Assembly (NCBI GenBank): GCA_903879765.1
Contig: CAIRMS010000083.1
Coordinates: 1 to 6,683 of the forward strand
Direction of reading: 5' to 3'
Length of the DNA stretch: 6,683 nucleotides
Origin: an uncultured Flavobacteriales bacterium
GTDB lineage: Bacteria; Bacteroidota; Bacteroidia; Flavobacteriales_D; Crocinitomicaceae
Both the position numbers and the translations under genes were made by a program. Positions 1 through 6,537 of the stretch are shown here, piece by piece. Under the pieces are notes generated by a model, which was not told where the DNA came from, searched no databases, and saw only the letters and a list, made by a program, of their open reading frames with translations. The stretch's first letter is position 1. Every line of letters begins with the position of its first letter.

Positions 1-981
1 ATGTGCACATTGAGCCAAATTAAAAAGATCGTTTTCTTTCATAAAATAAGCTCTTGCTTTTCGTGCATTGTACATCGCCCGAATCACATTTCCCTGATTC
101 AAATACACTTTAGAATAAAATAATTGAATCAATGCTGTCGAATGTAAATCTTGGAATCTCCGTGCTAATTGATTTGCTCTTTTCAAATATCCTAATGCCT
201 CATTCCAATTTTCAACAAGCATAGAATAGCGAGCGATTTCCATAAATGAATGAATTTTTAATCGATCGATGTGTAATTCTTCCGCCAGTCGAATTGCTTG
301 TAGTTCTTTTTGCACGGCTCCTTCCAAATCCAAAAAATACCCAAATGTACCTGCTTGATTTTGCAAAGCTTTCACCAAAATTTCCCTTTTCTGAGATCTT
401 TTCGCATAGGATATGGCTTGATTTGATGCCCAATAAGCAGAATCTCTTTTCATCCGAGACAAATAAAAACGCGTAAGATCCTGGTAGACAAGTGAATTTT
501 TGGCATTGTTTCTACTTCCACGCAGTTTGATGAGGTTTGAGTCGGCAAGTTGCTTGGCAACACCCCATTGTTTATTCAAAAATTCGAGTTCAAAACGCAG
601 ACGATCTAAACGAAACGATAGTTCCTTCGAATCAAATCGAACATTTGTCATTTTTTTTGAAAAATTCGATTTGAATTGACTCGTGTTTCCTGTCTTTAGC
701 AAATATTCTGAATAGAAAAGCTCAATGAGCTGCTGTGATTTCACAGCAGTATAACGCGATTTATTTGAGTGCAAGGACAAAATAGACTGCTTCCATTTCA
801 CGAGATTCGTCAGCTCATAGAAATCGATGAGCTCCAATGTCGCTCGTAAAGCATCATTATCTGTTTTTGCATTCGAAATCTTTTCTTTCAGTGCTAATGA
901 AGGATTCTTTGTTCCTTGTGCATGAACAGATGCTCCTGTTAAAATAAAAAAAAGACAGAATATGTAATATTGCTTGAACAT
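1..981 (-). CDS. Exported TPR-repeat protein, N-terminal 327 residues (3' end outside window)
   Basis: One frame is open from an ATG at 981-979 to the window edge without a stop, giving 327 residues of a longer protein. Residues 1-21 form a signal peptide: short Lys-containing start, hydrophobic core FCLFFILTGA, then VHA|Q as the likely cleavage site. From about residue 163 the protein shows alpha-helical repeats with a clear 40-residue period (about 163-197, 198-237, 238-277, 278-317), with the small/aromatic spacing of tetratricopeptide repeats, for example WNEALGYLKRANQLARR. This is the long-period TPR type. In Bacteroidota such exported TPR arrays often form the sensory N-terminus of a histidine kinase or a LuxR-type regulator with a transmembrane helix after the repeats, but that part is not in the window, so the function is open. 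The gene is divergent from the secreted protein at 1104. A weak -7-like element (TATATTAG) lies on the minus strand at 996-989, only 7 nt before the ATG. Confidence 0.85.
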   Translation of the reverse strand, partial: MFKQYYIFCLFFILTGASVHAQGTKNPSLALKEKISNAKTDNDALRATLELIDFYELTNLVKWKQSILSLHSNKSRYTAVKSQQLIELFYSEYLLKTGNTSQFKSNFSKKMTNVRFDSKELSFRLDRLRFELEFLNKQWGVAKQLADSNLIKLRGSRNNAKNSLVYQDLTRFYLSRMKRDSAYWASNQAISYAKRSQKREILVKALQNQAGTFGYFLDLEGAVQKELQAIRLAEELHIDRLKIHSFMEIARYSMLVENWNEALGYLKRANQLARRFQDLHSTALIQLFYSKVYLNQGNVIRAMYNARKARAYFMKENDLFNLAQCAH

Positions 982-1069
982 CGTGCAACTAATATACGAT
1001 TTTTCTACGTCATAAGTCCGTTGTCTTCATCTGAACAAATTTCTAAACAGGACATCAATTAATTAGTCG

Positions 1070-1077
1070 TAAATTTG
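1070..1077 (+). promoter_or_regulatory. Bacteroidota -7 promoter element for the CHU_C protein
   Basis: TAAATTTG matches the Bacteroidota -7 consensus TAnnTTTG exactly and is followed by TGC. No convincing -33 TTTG is seen at the usual spacing. Transcription would start near 1083-1085, downstream of the GTG at 1077, which argues that the GTG is not the start codon and that the ATG at 1104 is. Confidence 0.6.
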
Positions 1078-1103
1078 TGCAAAATTGGCCAGTACAGGCC
1101 TCA

Positions 1104-2888
1104 ATGAAATTTATTATGTTTAGAATGACTCGTTTTCTCCTTTTTCCTTTACTCACACTTTTTCTATGCCTTGGATTCTCTTTTGAGTCAAAAGCATCAC
1201 ACATTATTGGTGGTGAAATTTATTATGACTCACTTGGGAACAATCAATACAAAGTAACGATTGAAATTTACCGAGATTGCAACTCCGCAACTGGTTTTGA
1301 TACGCCTTTAAATTATACCGTGTTTTACATGGATGGGACAATTTATGCATCTTATGACGTAAGTATTTTCAGTCAAAATATTCTACCAATTGTGTATGAT
1401 GATCCCTGCGTAACTCCTCCAAACGACATTTGTGTGGAACGAGCAATTTACATTGATACCATCACATTGCCCTTCAACGTCGAAGGTTATTATTTATCAT
1501 ATCAACGTTGTTGTTGGACAGGAAACATCGACAATATTGTAGATCCATCCAATAACGGAATTACCTTAACAACCTATATTCCTGGGTCTAACTTAATTAT
1601 CGTTCCAAATCAAGGAGCACGTTTCATCAACTATCCACCACTAGTTTTGTGTTCGCAAAACACCTTGAACTTTGACCATTCAGCATTTGATCCAGATGGA
1701 GATTCGCTTGTTTACGAAATTATGGCTCCATTGCTGGGAGGAAGCATTGCGAATGTAGTTCCCAACCCAGAAACTCCTGGACCCTACGCTCCTGTTAACT
1801 GGAATCCCACGTATACTGAATTAGTGCCGTTTGGAACTGGATCAAACATCACAATCAATTCTCAAACTGGAATGATGGCATTTACGCCGAATTTGATCGG
1901 AAATTATGTTGCAGGTGTTGCCGTGAAGGAATACCGTAATGGCATTTTAATTAATACGAAAATACGCACCTTTGGCTATCGTGTTGTTGCGTGTCAAGTT
2001 GAACTTCCAATTGAAGTAGATGTGACCGGTCCAACTCAGTTAATCGAAGATTGTGGCTTTGCTGGATTTGTTGTTGGAAGAACCGATGCAACAGAAAATT
2101 TAATTGTTCAAGTTTTATTGAGTGGAACAGCTACAAATGGAGAAGATTACCCGTTCATCAATGATACACTCATCATTCCTGCAGGAGTTCTGTCGGATAC
2201 TATTGGAATTTCTGCAATCTACGATGGCCTTATCGAAGGGAATGAAACGGTTTTCTTTAACGTAATTGTACCGAATCCATGTGATGGAACATTTGACACC
2301 ACTTCGATTTCATTGACAATCATTGATTATTTACCGTTAACCATTAAAGCGCTTGATTCAGTGAATGTATGTGCAGATTTTGGTGAATGGACAAAAATGT
2401 GGTGTCAAGTGGAAAATGGCGTTCCACCTTACAGTTATTTCTGGCAACCAATTAGTTTCCCAAATAATGATACGGTGAATGTGGATCCAACTATTTTGGA
2501 GCCCAATTTAAACGTCTTCACAGTAAGTTCTTTGGATCAATGTGGGAAAACGATTACTTCTCCAAACATTCGTGTGTACAATCAATGTCCGTTAGTTGTT
2601 CCAAACGTGATCACAACCAACAATGACCAAAACAATGACCTACTTATCATCCGCAATTGGGAAGATTACGACAGAGTAAGTTTAACCGTATTTAATCGTT
2701 GGGGCAATGTGGTTTACCTTAACGAGGACTACAAAAACGATTGGGATGGAAAAGATAAATCTGGCAGTCAATTAGAGGATGGCGTATATTTCTATACCGT
2801 TACACCTAAAAGTGATAAGTATGAATATGATGATGTACAGCGCACCTTGTATACTTTACATGGATTCATTCACATTGTAAATAAATAA
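1104..2888 (+). CDS. Secreted multidomain protein with gliding-motility-associated (CHU_C, type B) C-terminal sorting domain
   Basis: A 594-residue surface or secreted protein, likely exported by Sec and then by the type IX secretion system. Residues 1-31 are a signal peptide ending SKA|SH. The mature N-terminus begins SHIIGGEIYY with YRDCNSATGFD at about 56-66, a module often seen at the start of large Bacteroidota surface proteins. A cadherin-like FDPDGDSLVYEI segment follows near residue 200. Residues about 305-409 resemble a Calx-beta domain (GTATNGEDY, then an EGNETVFFNV strand), a calcium-binding adhesion fold. Residues about 410-496 are Ig/PKD-like (GVPPYSYFWQP). Residues about 497-594 are the CHU_C domain (TIGR04131/PF13585 type), with the hallmark FNRWGNVVY at 530-538 and DGVYFYTV. 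The frame is also open upstream to a GTG at 1077. I chose ATG 1104 because 1077 lies inside the promoter element and 1104 gives a normal signal peptide; ATGs at 1116 and 1125 are also possible. The ligand or substrate is unknown, and no catalytic domain is visible. Confidence 0.9.
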   Translation: MKFIMFRMTRFLLFPLLTLFLCLGFSFESKASHIIGGEIYYDSLGNNQYKVTIEIYRDCNSATGFDTPLNYTVFYMDGTIYASYDVSIFSQNILPIVYDDPCVTPPNDICVERAIYIDTITLPFNVEGYYLSYQRCCWTGNIDNIVDPSNNGITLTTYIPGSNLIIVPNQGARFINYPPLVLCSQNTLNFDHSAFDPDGDSLVYEIMAPLLGGSIANVVPNPETPGPYAPVNWNPTYTELVPFGTGSNITINSQTGMMAFTPNLIGNYVAGVAVKEYRNGILINTKIRTFGYRVVACQVELPIEVDVTGPTQLIEDCGFAGFVVGRTDATENLIVQVLLSGTATNGEDYPFINDTLIIPAGVLSDTIGISAIYDGLIEGNETVFFNVIVPNPCDGTFDTTSISLTIIDYLPLTIKALDSVNVCADFGEWTKMWCQVENGVPPYSYFWQPISFPNNDTVNVDPTILEPNLNVFTVSSLDQCGKTITSPNIRVYNQCPLVVPNVITTNNDQNNDLLIIRNWEDYDRVSLTVFNRWGNVVYLNEDYKNDWDGKDKSGSQLEDGVYFYTVTPKSDKYEYDDVQRTLYTLHGFIHIVNK

Positions 2889-2902
2889 ATTTCCTACACA
2901 TA

Positions 2903-2935
2903 AAAAAGGGGGCTTGAAATTCAAGCCCCCTTTTT
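2903..2935. terminator. Bidirectional intrinsic terminator between convergent genes
   Basis: There is a perfect inverted repeat of 16-nt arms (2903-2918 and 2920-2935) around one central A. The GC-rich part is GGGGGCTTGAA with TTCAAGCCCCC, flanked by A5 on the left and T5 on the right. Because both flanks are A/T runs, it can end transcription of the plus gene finishing at 2888 and of the minus gene finishing at 2995. Confidence 0.93.
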
Positions 2936-2994
2936 GTTTAAGATATAATCTTGCTCAACAGATCGTATTAAACATCACTGCTGACAATACGCCC

Positions 2995-3678
2995 TCATTT
3001 GATTTTGTAGGTCAATCCTACGTTTAATCCAATGGAAGCCGCAGAAGAATTTTGATATGTTGGATATGCCAATTTATTCGATAAATCAACACCTAAGGCA
3101 TCTACACCACCTGCATCTGTAAAGCCATATTGGAAGCGAACTCCCACATTTAAAATAAGCGGAAATTTATCGCCTAAGCTTACTTTTGAACCAAAACCAA
3201 GTACCGCAGTTGTAAAATTATTATACTTTCCAGTTACATCGCTAGTAGCAGTGGTTAAAGAATTGGAATATGTGGCTCTTCTTACACCATTTGTCGAAAT
3301 ACCAATTTCCGTATACCCACCTGTTTGCTCGCCTAATTTCAATAAAATTGGAATAGAAAATGTGTTGAGTTCAACATTTGAAGTATAAGTAGAAGCAAAG
3401 CTTCCAGAACCTATCGTACCTTGGTAACCTGTGTTAAACTGACCTCCCAAGAATTCAATAGTTACGCCAATGTTTTTCAAATTTGCGTTTAAAGCAACTC
3501 CGTAATTGGAACCTGTAGACATTTTGTAATCTTGAATCGCACCGAGATCAGAAATGTTGTTATTAAACATCTGTGTTGCGCAATATGCTCCTTTCAATCC
3601 GGCATCAAAAGTAAAAAGTTGTGCTTTTGCTGACATAGTCATTGCGAGAATTCCCGCGCTTAGTACTAATTTTTTCAT
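2995..3678 (-). CDS. Outer-membrane beta-barrel protein (small, PorT/OmpA-barrel-like)
   Basis: A 227-residue protein with a clear signal peptide (MKKLVLSAGILAMTMSAKA|Q, cleavage after residue 19). The mature chain is an alternation of short amphipathic strands and Gly/Asn/Thr-rich turns, for example FDAGLKGAYCATQMF, GVTIEFLGGQF and FPLILNVGVRFQYGF. It ends in the barrel-closing strand SIGLNVGLTYKIK with alternating hydrophobic residues. This pattern fits the 8-stranded 'outer membrane beta-barrel' families of Bacteroidota (PF13568/PF13505 type). LNTFSIPILLKLG at mid-length is the 'strand leading to IP-x-L-x-K' signature common in PorT-like barrels. No OmpA peptidoglycan-binding domain follows, so it is a barrel only. 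The role (porin, structural or T9SS-associated) cannot be assigned. It is transcribed alone, converges on the CHU_C gene and shares its terminator. The ATG at 3678 is the only start that gives a proper signal peptide. I see no exact TAnnTTTG promoter upstream of it. Confidence 0.88.
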   Translation of the reverse strand: MKKLVLSAGILAMTMSAKAQLFTFDAGLKGAYCATQMFNNNISDLGAIQDYKMSTGSNYGVALNANLKNIGVTIEFLGGQFNTGYQGTIGSGSFASTYTSNVELNTFSIPILLKLGEQTGGYTEIGISTNGVRRATYSNSLTTATSDVTGKYNNFTTAVLGFGSKVSLGDKFPLILNVGVRFQYGFTDAGGVDALGVDLSNKLAYPTYQNSSAASIGLNVGLTYKIK

Positions 3679-3850
3679 TGTTTGTTGTTTTAAAGTTTGG
3701 GTGGTTTACGGGAGGATAAAAAATAGGTTTCGAAATGCGGATTTTCAGTATTTAAAGAAAGGCTTATAATCAAATCAGTCGCAAGAAGGGAAACATTCAC
3801 GTGAAAAAATTACGCGTGTTACTTCTTTTGTATTTCAATTATTCACGACT
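3679..3850. other. Intergenic spacer between divergent barrel and ATPase genes
   Basis: No credible ORF is present on either strand. The one structured element is a perfect 10-bp palindrome, TTCACGTGAA, at 3796-3805, followed by an imperfect echo, ACGCGTG, at 3812-3818. A regulator site is possible but there is no independent support. The promoter of the minus-strand barrel gene should lie here, but its -7 element could not be identified. Confidence 0.5.
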
Positions 3851-3933
3851 GTGTAAATTCAAAGTAATAGGTAGTGCATTTTCAAAGTTGTAAATAGTGC
3901 ATTTTCAAAGTTATAATATGTGTATTTTCAAAA
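3851..3933 (+). repeat. Four tandem 14-bp repeats at an exact 23-bp period upstream of the ATPase
   Basis: The core GTGCATTTTCAAAG begins at 3874 and 3897 with identical copies. A degenerate copy, GTGTAAATTCAAAG, begins at 3851 and another, GTGTATTTTCAAAA, at 3920. All four starts are exactly 23 bp apart, separated by 9-nt AT-rich spacers. A further weak match (GTGTATATTTG) at 3938 overlaps the promoter -7 element. The conserved core with fixed helical phasing looks like an operator array or iteron-type binding site. Its position, ending at the promoter of the ATPase gene, suggests control of that gene. The binding protein is unknown; autoregulation is possible because the ATPase has a winged-helix-like segment. 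Confidence 0.85.
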
Positions 3934-3940
3934 TTAGGTG

Positions 3941-3948
3941 TATATTTG
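3941..3948 (+). promoter_or_regulatory. Bacteroidota -7 promoter element for the ATPase gene
   Basis: TATATTTG is an exact match to TAnnTTTG, followed by TGC as at 1070. It sits 18 nt before the ATG at 3967, so the predicted leader is only about 12 nt. There is no Shine-Dalgarno sequence, as is normal for this phylum. The repeat array abuts it directly, so a bound protein would cover the -33 region. Confidence 0.65.
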
Positions 3949-3966
3949 TGCTGTTAATATTAGTTT

Positions 3967-5133
3967 ATGGAACGTATTAGGACAATAAAAAAAGAAATGG
4001 AAATTTACCTAGGTAAGTATCCGATTTTAGTATTAACTGGCCCGAGACAATCGGGGAAAACGACATTTTTAAAGAATGAATTCACGAACTACGCATATGT
4101 GAATTTAGAAAATTTAGACCATAGAAATTACGCATTAACTGATCCAAACGGATTTTTGGCTGAACATGGGGACTTTGTAATATTCGATGAAGTACAGCGT
4201 GTTCCAGAATTGTTTTCTTACCTACAAACGAAAGTCGATGAGGATAAAATAATGGGGCAATATATTTTGTCCGGTTCACAAAATTTTCATTTGATGCGAA
4301 ATGTGTCGCAAAGTTTAGCGGGACGAGTAGCTTTGTTCAAATTATTACCTTTTGATCATCAAGAAATGGAGCATGCCGGATGGTTGAAAGAGGATTATGC
4401 CGTGAATCTTCAAAAAGGATTTTACCCTGCGATTTATGACAGGGACATCCCTTCAAAAGTCTTTTATTCTAATTATGTTCAAACCTATGTTGAACGAGAT
4501 TTATCAGAGCTAATTCAAGTTAAAAACCTAAAACAATTTAGGAATTTCATTATGCTTTGTGCTGCTCGAGTTGGACAATTGGTCAACTTAAATTCGCTGG
4601 CAAACGAGTGTGGAATCACGCAACCGACCGCAAAATCATGGATTTCCGTATTAGAAACCAGTTACATTCTTTATCAAGTACAACCTTATCATACCAATTT
4701 AAACAAGCGCGTGACAAAAAGCTCCAAGCTTTATTTTTACGACACTGGTTTACTTTGTTTTTTATTGAAGATAAATGATCCCTCAAGCCTGAAAACAAGT
4801 CCTTACAAAGGAAGCTTATTTGAAAACTACGTGATTAACGAATACATCAAGCAAAACTACCATCAAAATCTGTTGCTTGACTTTTGGTTTTGGCGCGATG
4901 CTGTTGGGCACGAAGTAGACTTTATATGGCAAAATACCGAAAAATTAAACCTCGTCGAAATAAAGGCCAGCGAAACCATTGTGCCAGAAATGTTCAAGGG
5001 ACTAAGCTACTTTGAAAAATTTATCCCTGATTTGATTGAAAGCAAAACCATCGTACATACCGGGCTATTTGATCAAAACAGAAGCTTAGGAAAGGTCTTG
5101 AGTTGGAAAAATGTTATGAAGACTCCTATATAG
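3967..5133 (+). CDS. AAA ATPase with DUF4143 / PD-(D/E)XK-like C-terminal domain (COG1373 type)
   Basis: A 388-residue cytoplasmic protein with no signal peptide, close to the usual length of the COG1373 family (AAA_14 plus DUF4143). Walker A is GPRQSGKTT at 25-33 with Lys31. Walker B is FVIFDE at 70-75, followed by VQRVPE. The sensor-1-like strand YILSGSQN is at 99-106. SLAGR at 116-120 is the conserved arginine motif of the family. Residues about 208-242 (LNSLANECGITQPTAKSWISVLE) form a winged-helix-like segment typical of the start of DUF4143. The C-terminus has the restriction-endonuclease-like signature: LFENYVINE (Glu286), GHEVDF (Asp318) and LVEIKAS (Glu331, Lys333), so the metal-binding residues look intact. 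The family is widespread in Bacteroidota and archaea, often multi-copy, and has no firmly established function; roles in DNA metabolism or defence are inferred only. It stands alone with its own repeat-bearing promoter and terminator. Confidence 0.95.
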   Translation: MERIRTIKKEMEIYLGKYPILVLTGPRQSGKTTFLKNEFTNYAYVNLENLDHRNYALTDPNGFLAEHGDFVIFDEVQRVPELFSYLQTKVDEDKIMGQYILSGSQNFHLMRNVSQSLAGRVALFKLLPFDHQEMEHAGWLKEDYAVNLQKGFYPAIYDRDIPSKVFYSNYVQTYVERDLSELIQVKNLKQFRNFIMLCAARVGQLVNLNSLANECGITQPTAKSWISVLETSYILYQVQPYHTNLNKRVTKSSKLYFYDTGLLCFLLKINDPSSLKTSPYKGSLFENYVINEYIKQNYHQNLLLDFWFWRDAVGHEVDFIWQNTEKLNLVEIKASETIVPEMFKGLSYFEKFIPDLIESKTIVHTGLFDQNRSLGKVLSWKNVMKTPI

Positions 5134-5165
5134 AAAGAAGATTAAGATCGTGGTTACTGAAAACA

Positions 5166-5192
5166 AAAAATGCACCTTCCAGGTGTATTTTT
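5166..5192 (+). terminator. Hairpin terminator downstream of the ATPase gene
   Basis: The arms are AAAAATGCACCT (5166-5177) and AGGTGTATTTTT (5181-5192), separated by a TCC loop. They pair over 12 bp with a single G-T wobble, and the right arm ends in T5. It lies 33 nt after the ATPase stop codon. The GC core is short (GCACCT/AGGTGT), so strength is probably moderate. The A5 on the left could let it act weakly on the opposing gene. Confidence 0.72.
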
Positions 5193-5375
5193 GAAAAAAA
5201 ACTCACTATCTATTCAGATTACAAAGTACTTGTGCATTACAATTGATGGTACAAAACTAACTCCGAAAACAACAAAGATGTAAACTTCGTCAATAGTAGA
5301 TATGTCCTTATGGACAAAAGGAGATTTTTTCGGTTTGGTTTCCAGAAGGAATTCTTTCTACAAGGACCGTTGCCA

Positions 5376-6428
5376 TTATTTAAAGAAATATTCTTCCTGC
5401 CAATGTCCCCACTCTGAATTCCAGCTTAGCTTTTTATTGGATTCATCCAATAAAAATGTGTGAGGTTGATTGACCACAGAGAAGTGAAACAACAATTTAC
5501 CGTCTTCTAGTAATTCCACATATTCTATGGGGAATTCATCCGTTGATTTCTTTATCACATCATACATGCTTACCGTTGCTTCATCATACATTGGATCGCT
5601 TAAGTGAATATTAATAGTGATTTTTATGTTCGCTGACTTTACAGGTTTACATTCGTATTCACCCAAATAGTTGTAATACAAATCTTGTTTCTCGCTGCAA
5701 GATTGTGTTCTAAACACCGCGTATTGTTTTACTGATTTCTGTATCGCGTAGGATTCTTCGTATTGAGGTGTCTCAGGTTCTTCGTATGCTGACTCCTCAT
5801 ATTCAGATTGATCGTATTCTTCTTCAATCGATGACTTCAAATCCTGCATGCAGCGCACAGAAAGACCCATGTTTTTATTGGTTCCAAATAGATGACTGGC
5901 ATAATTACCCGCATTTTTACCCAATTCTCTTGCAAAAGAAAAATTCTGATCTTGCGGGCTGGAAGACCAAAAATAAGCACCAATACCCTTATTTCTGTAA
6001 TTACCCAAATGATCCCTTAATCCGCCAGGCAAACCACTGAAACCAAAAGAATTGCTTACGTTTTCAGGTGCATCCCACATAACTTTACTTATCAATTTAG
6101 TTTTATATGGATCACCCACATAATTGGTGAGGATCAACCACTCTTCATTGCTAGGCAACCTCCATCCCGAGGGACAAACATTACATGCCGTTTTCCAGTC
6201 ATATAAATACCCATACATATTGACAGCACTCGGGTCATTGTTATAAGAAAAGTAATTTCCGTTTGATGTTTTGAATTTCAAATTTTCAGCGAACCACATT
6301 TGATCACCAATCGCCACCGTTTTGTATGTTCTCCCATCACGTGGATCAGTAAATTGATTTTCTTGCGCAGATAAATGAATCATTTTAACTGAACCCAAAA
6401 AAAGAAATATTAGTAAGAAATTTTTCAT
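5376..6428 (-). CDS. Exported FISUMP-domain protein with acidic linker and unrecognised C-terminal domain
   Basis: A 350-residue protein from the ATG at 6428-6426. The frame stays open to an ATG at 6500, but that would lie upstream of the promoter at 6444-6451 and bury the signal peptide, so 6428 is preferred. Residues 1-21 are a signal peptide (MKNFLLIFLFLG... LSA|QEN). Residues about 26-194 match the Fibrobacter succinogenes major paralogous (FISUMP, TIGR02145/PF09603) domain: FTDPRDGRTYKTVAIGDQMW, WFAENLKF, GYLYDW, CPSGWRLPSNEEW, GGLRDHLGNY, YFWSSSP and the terminal GLSVRCM. The domain is common in Bacteroidota surface proteins and its role is not established. Residues about 198-230 form a linker rich in Glu and Tyr with repeated YEES/YEEP words. 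Residues about 232-350 form a C-terminal domain I do not recognise, with an internal Cys pair (SCSEKQ, YECKP). I see no CHU_C or Por_Secre_tail sorting domain, so a T9SS route is not indicated. It converges on the ATPase gene. Confidence 0.9.
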   Translation of the reverse strand: MKNFLLIFLFLGSVKMIHLSAQENQFTDPRDGRTYKTVAIGDQMWFAENLKFKTSNGNYFSYNNDPSAVNMYGYLYDWKTACNVCPSGWRLPSNEEWLILTNYVGDPYKTKLISKVMWDAPENVSNSFGFSGLPGGLRDHLGNYRNKGIGAYFWSSSPQDQNFSFARELGKNAGNYASHLFGTNKNMGLSVRCMQDLKSSIEEEYDQSEYEESAYEEPETPQYEESYAIQKSVKQYAVFRTQSCSEKQDLYYNYLGEYECKPVKSANIKITINIHLSDPMYDEATVSMYDVIKKSTDEFPIEYVELLEDGKLLFHFSVVNQPHTFLLDESNKKLSWNSEWGHWQEEYFFK

Positions 6429-6443
6429 AATGTTTGATTTACA

Positions 6444-6451
6444 CAAATATA
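6444..6451 (-). promoter_or_regulatory. Bacteroidota -7 promoter element for the FISUMP gene
   Basis: On the minus strand this reads TATATTTG followed by TGT, an exact TAnnTTTG match 15 nt before the ATG at 6428. It decides the start codon: the ATG at 6500 would be upstream of transcription. A clear -33 element is not seen. Confidence 0.62.
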
Positions 6452-6537
6452 TCAGAATTTGTGCGAAAATTGATTGTTCCGTATGTTCTGTAATAAGCAA
6501 AAATAAAAGCGTCAGTTTATAGGACTAGATCGAATCA

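Noticed and set aside
212..476. Overlapping short ORFs on both strands
   Set aside because: They lie inside the long open TPR frame, which shows a signal peptide and regular repeats. They have no recognisable protein features.
730..749. Inverted repeat with 9-bp arms, CTGCTGTGA and TCACAGCAG, around TT
   Set aside because: It lies within the TPR coding sequence (encoding AVKSQQL) and is explained by codons. The TGTGA/TCACA halves have a 2-nt gap rather than the 6 nt of a CRP site.
3554..3769. 71-codon plus-strand ORF
   Set aside because: It is mostly antisense to the signal-peptide end of the outer-membrane barrel gene, with no start context or domain. It is a shadow frame.
3851..3933. Repeat array considered as a CRISPR
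   Set aside because: The repeats are 14 bp with 9-nt AT-rich, similar spacers, far from CRISPR repeat and spacer sizes, and there are no cas genes.
4082..4798. Several 60-73 codon ORFs within the ATPase
   Set aside because: They are alternative frames of a well-supported ATPase gene whose motifs are intact throughout.
5303..5359. Weak hairpins (TGTCC-TTAT-GGACA near 5303, AGAAGGAATTCTTTCT at 5344-5359) as a terminator for the FISUMP gene
   Set aside because: The stems are short and no T-run follows in the minus direction. I would not call a terminator on this.
5302..5463. 53-codon plus-strand ORF starting ATGTCCTTATGG
   Set aside because: More than half of it is antisense to the C-terminus of the FISUMP gene. 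It has no promoter and no recognisable composition.
5768..6040. 90-codon plus-strand ORF
   Set aside because: It is antisense to the FISUMP domain and linker, whose motifs clearly define the minus frame.
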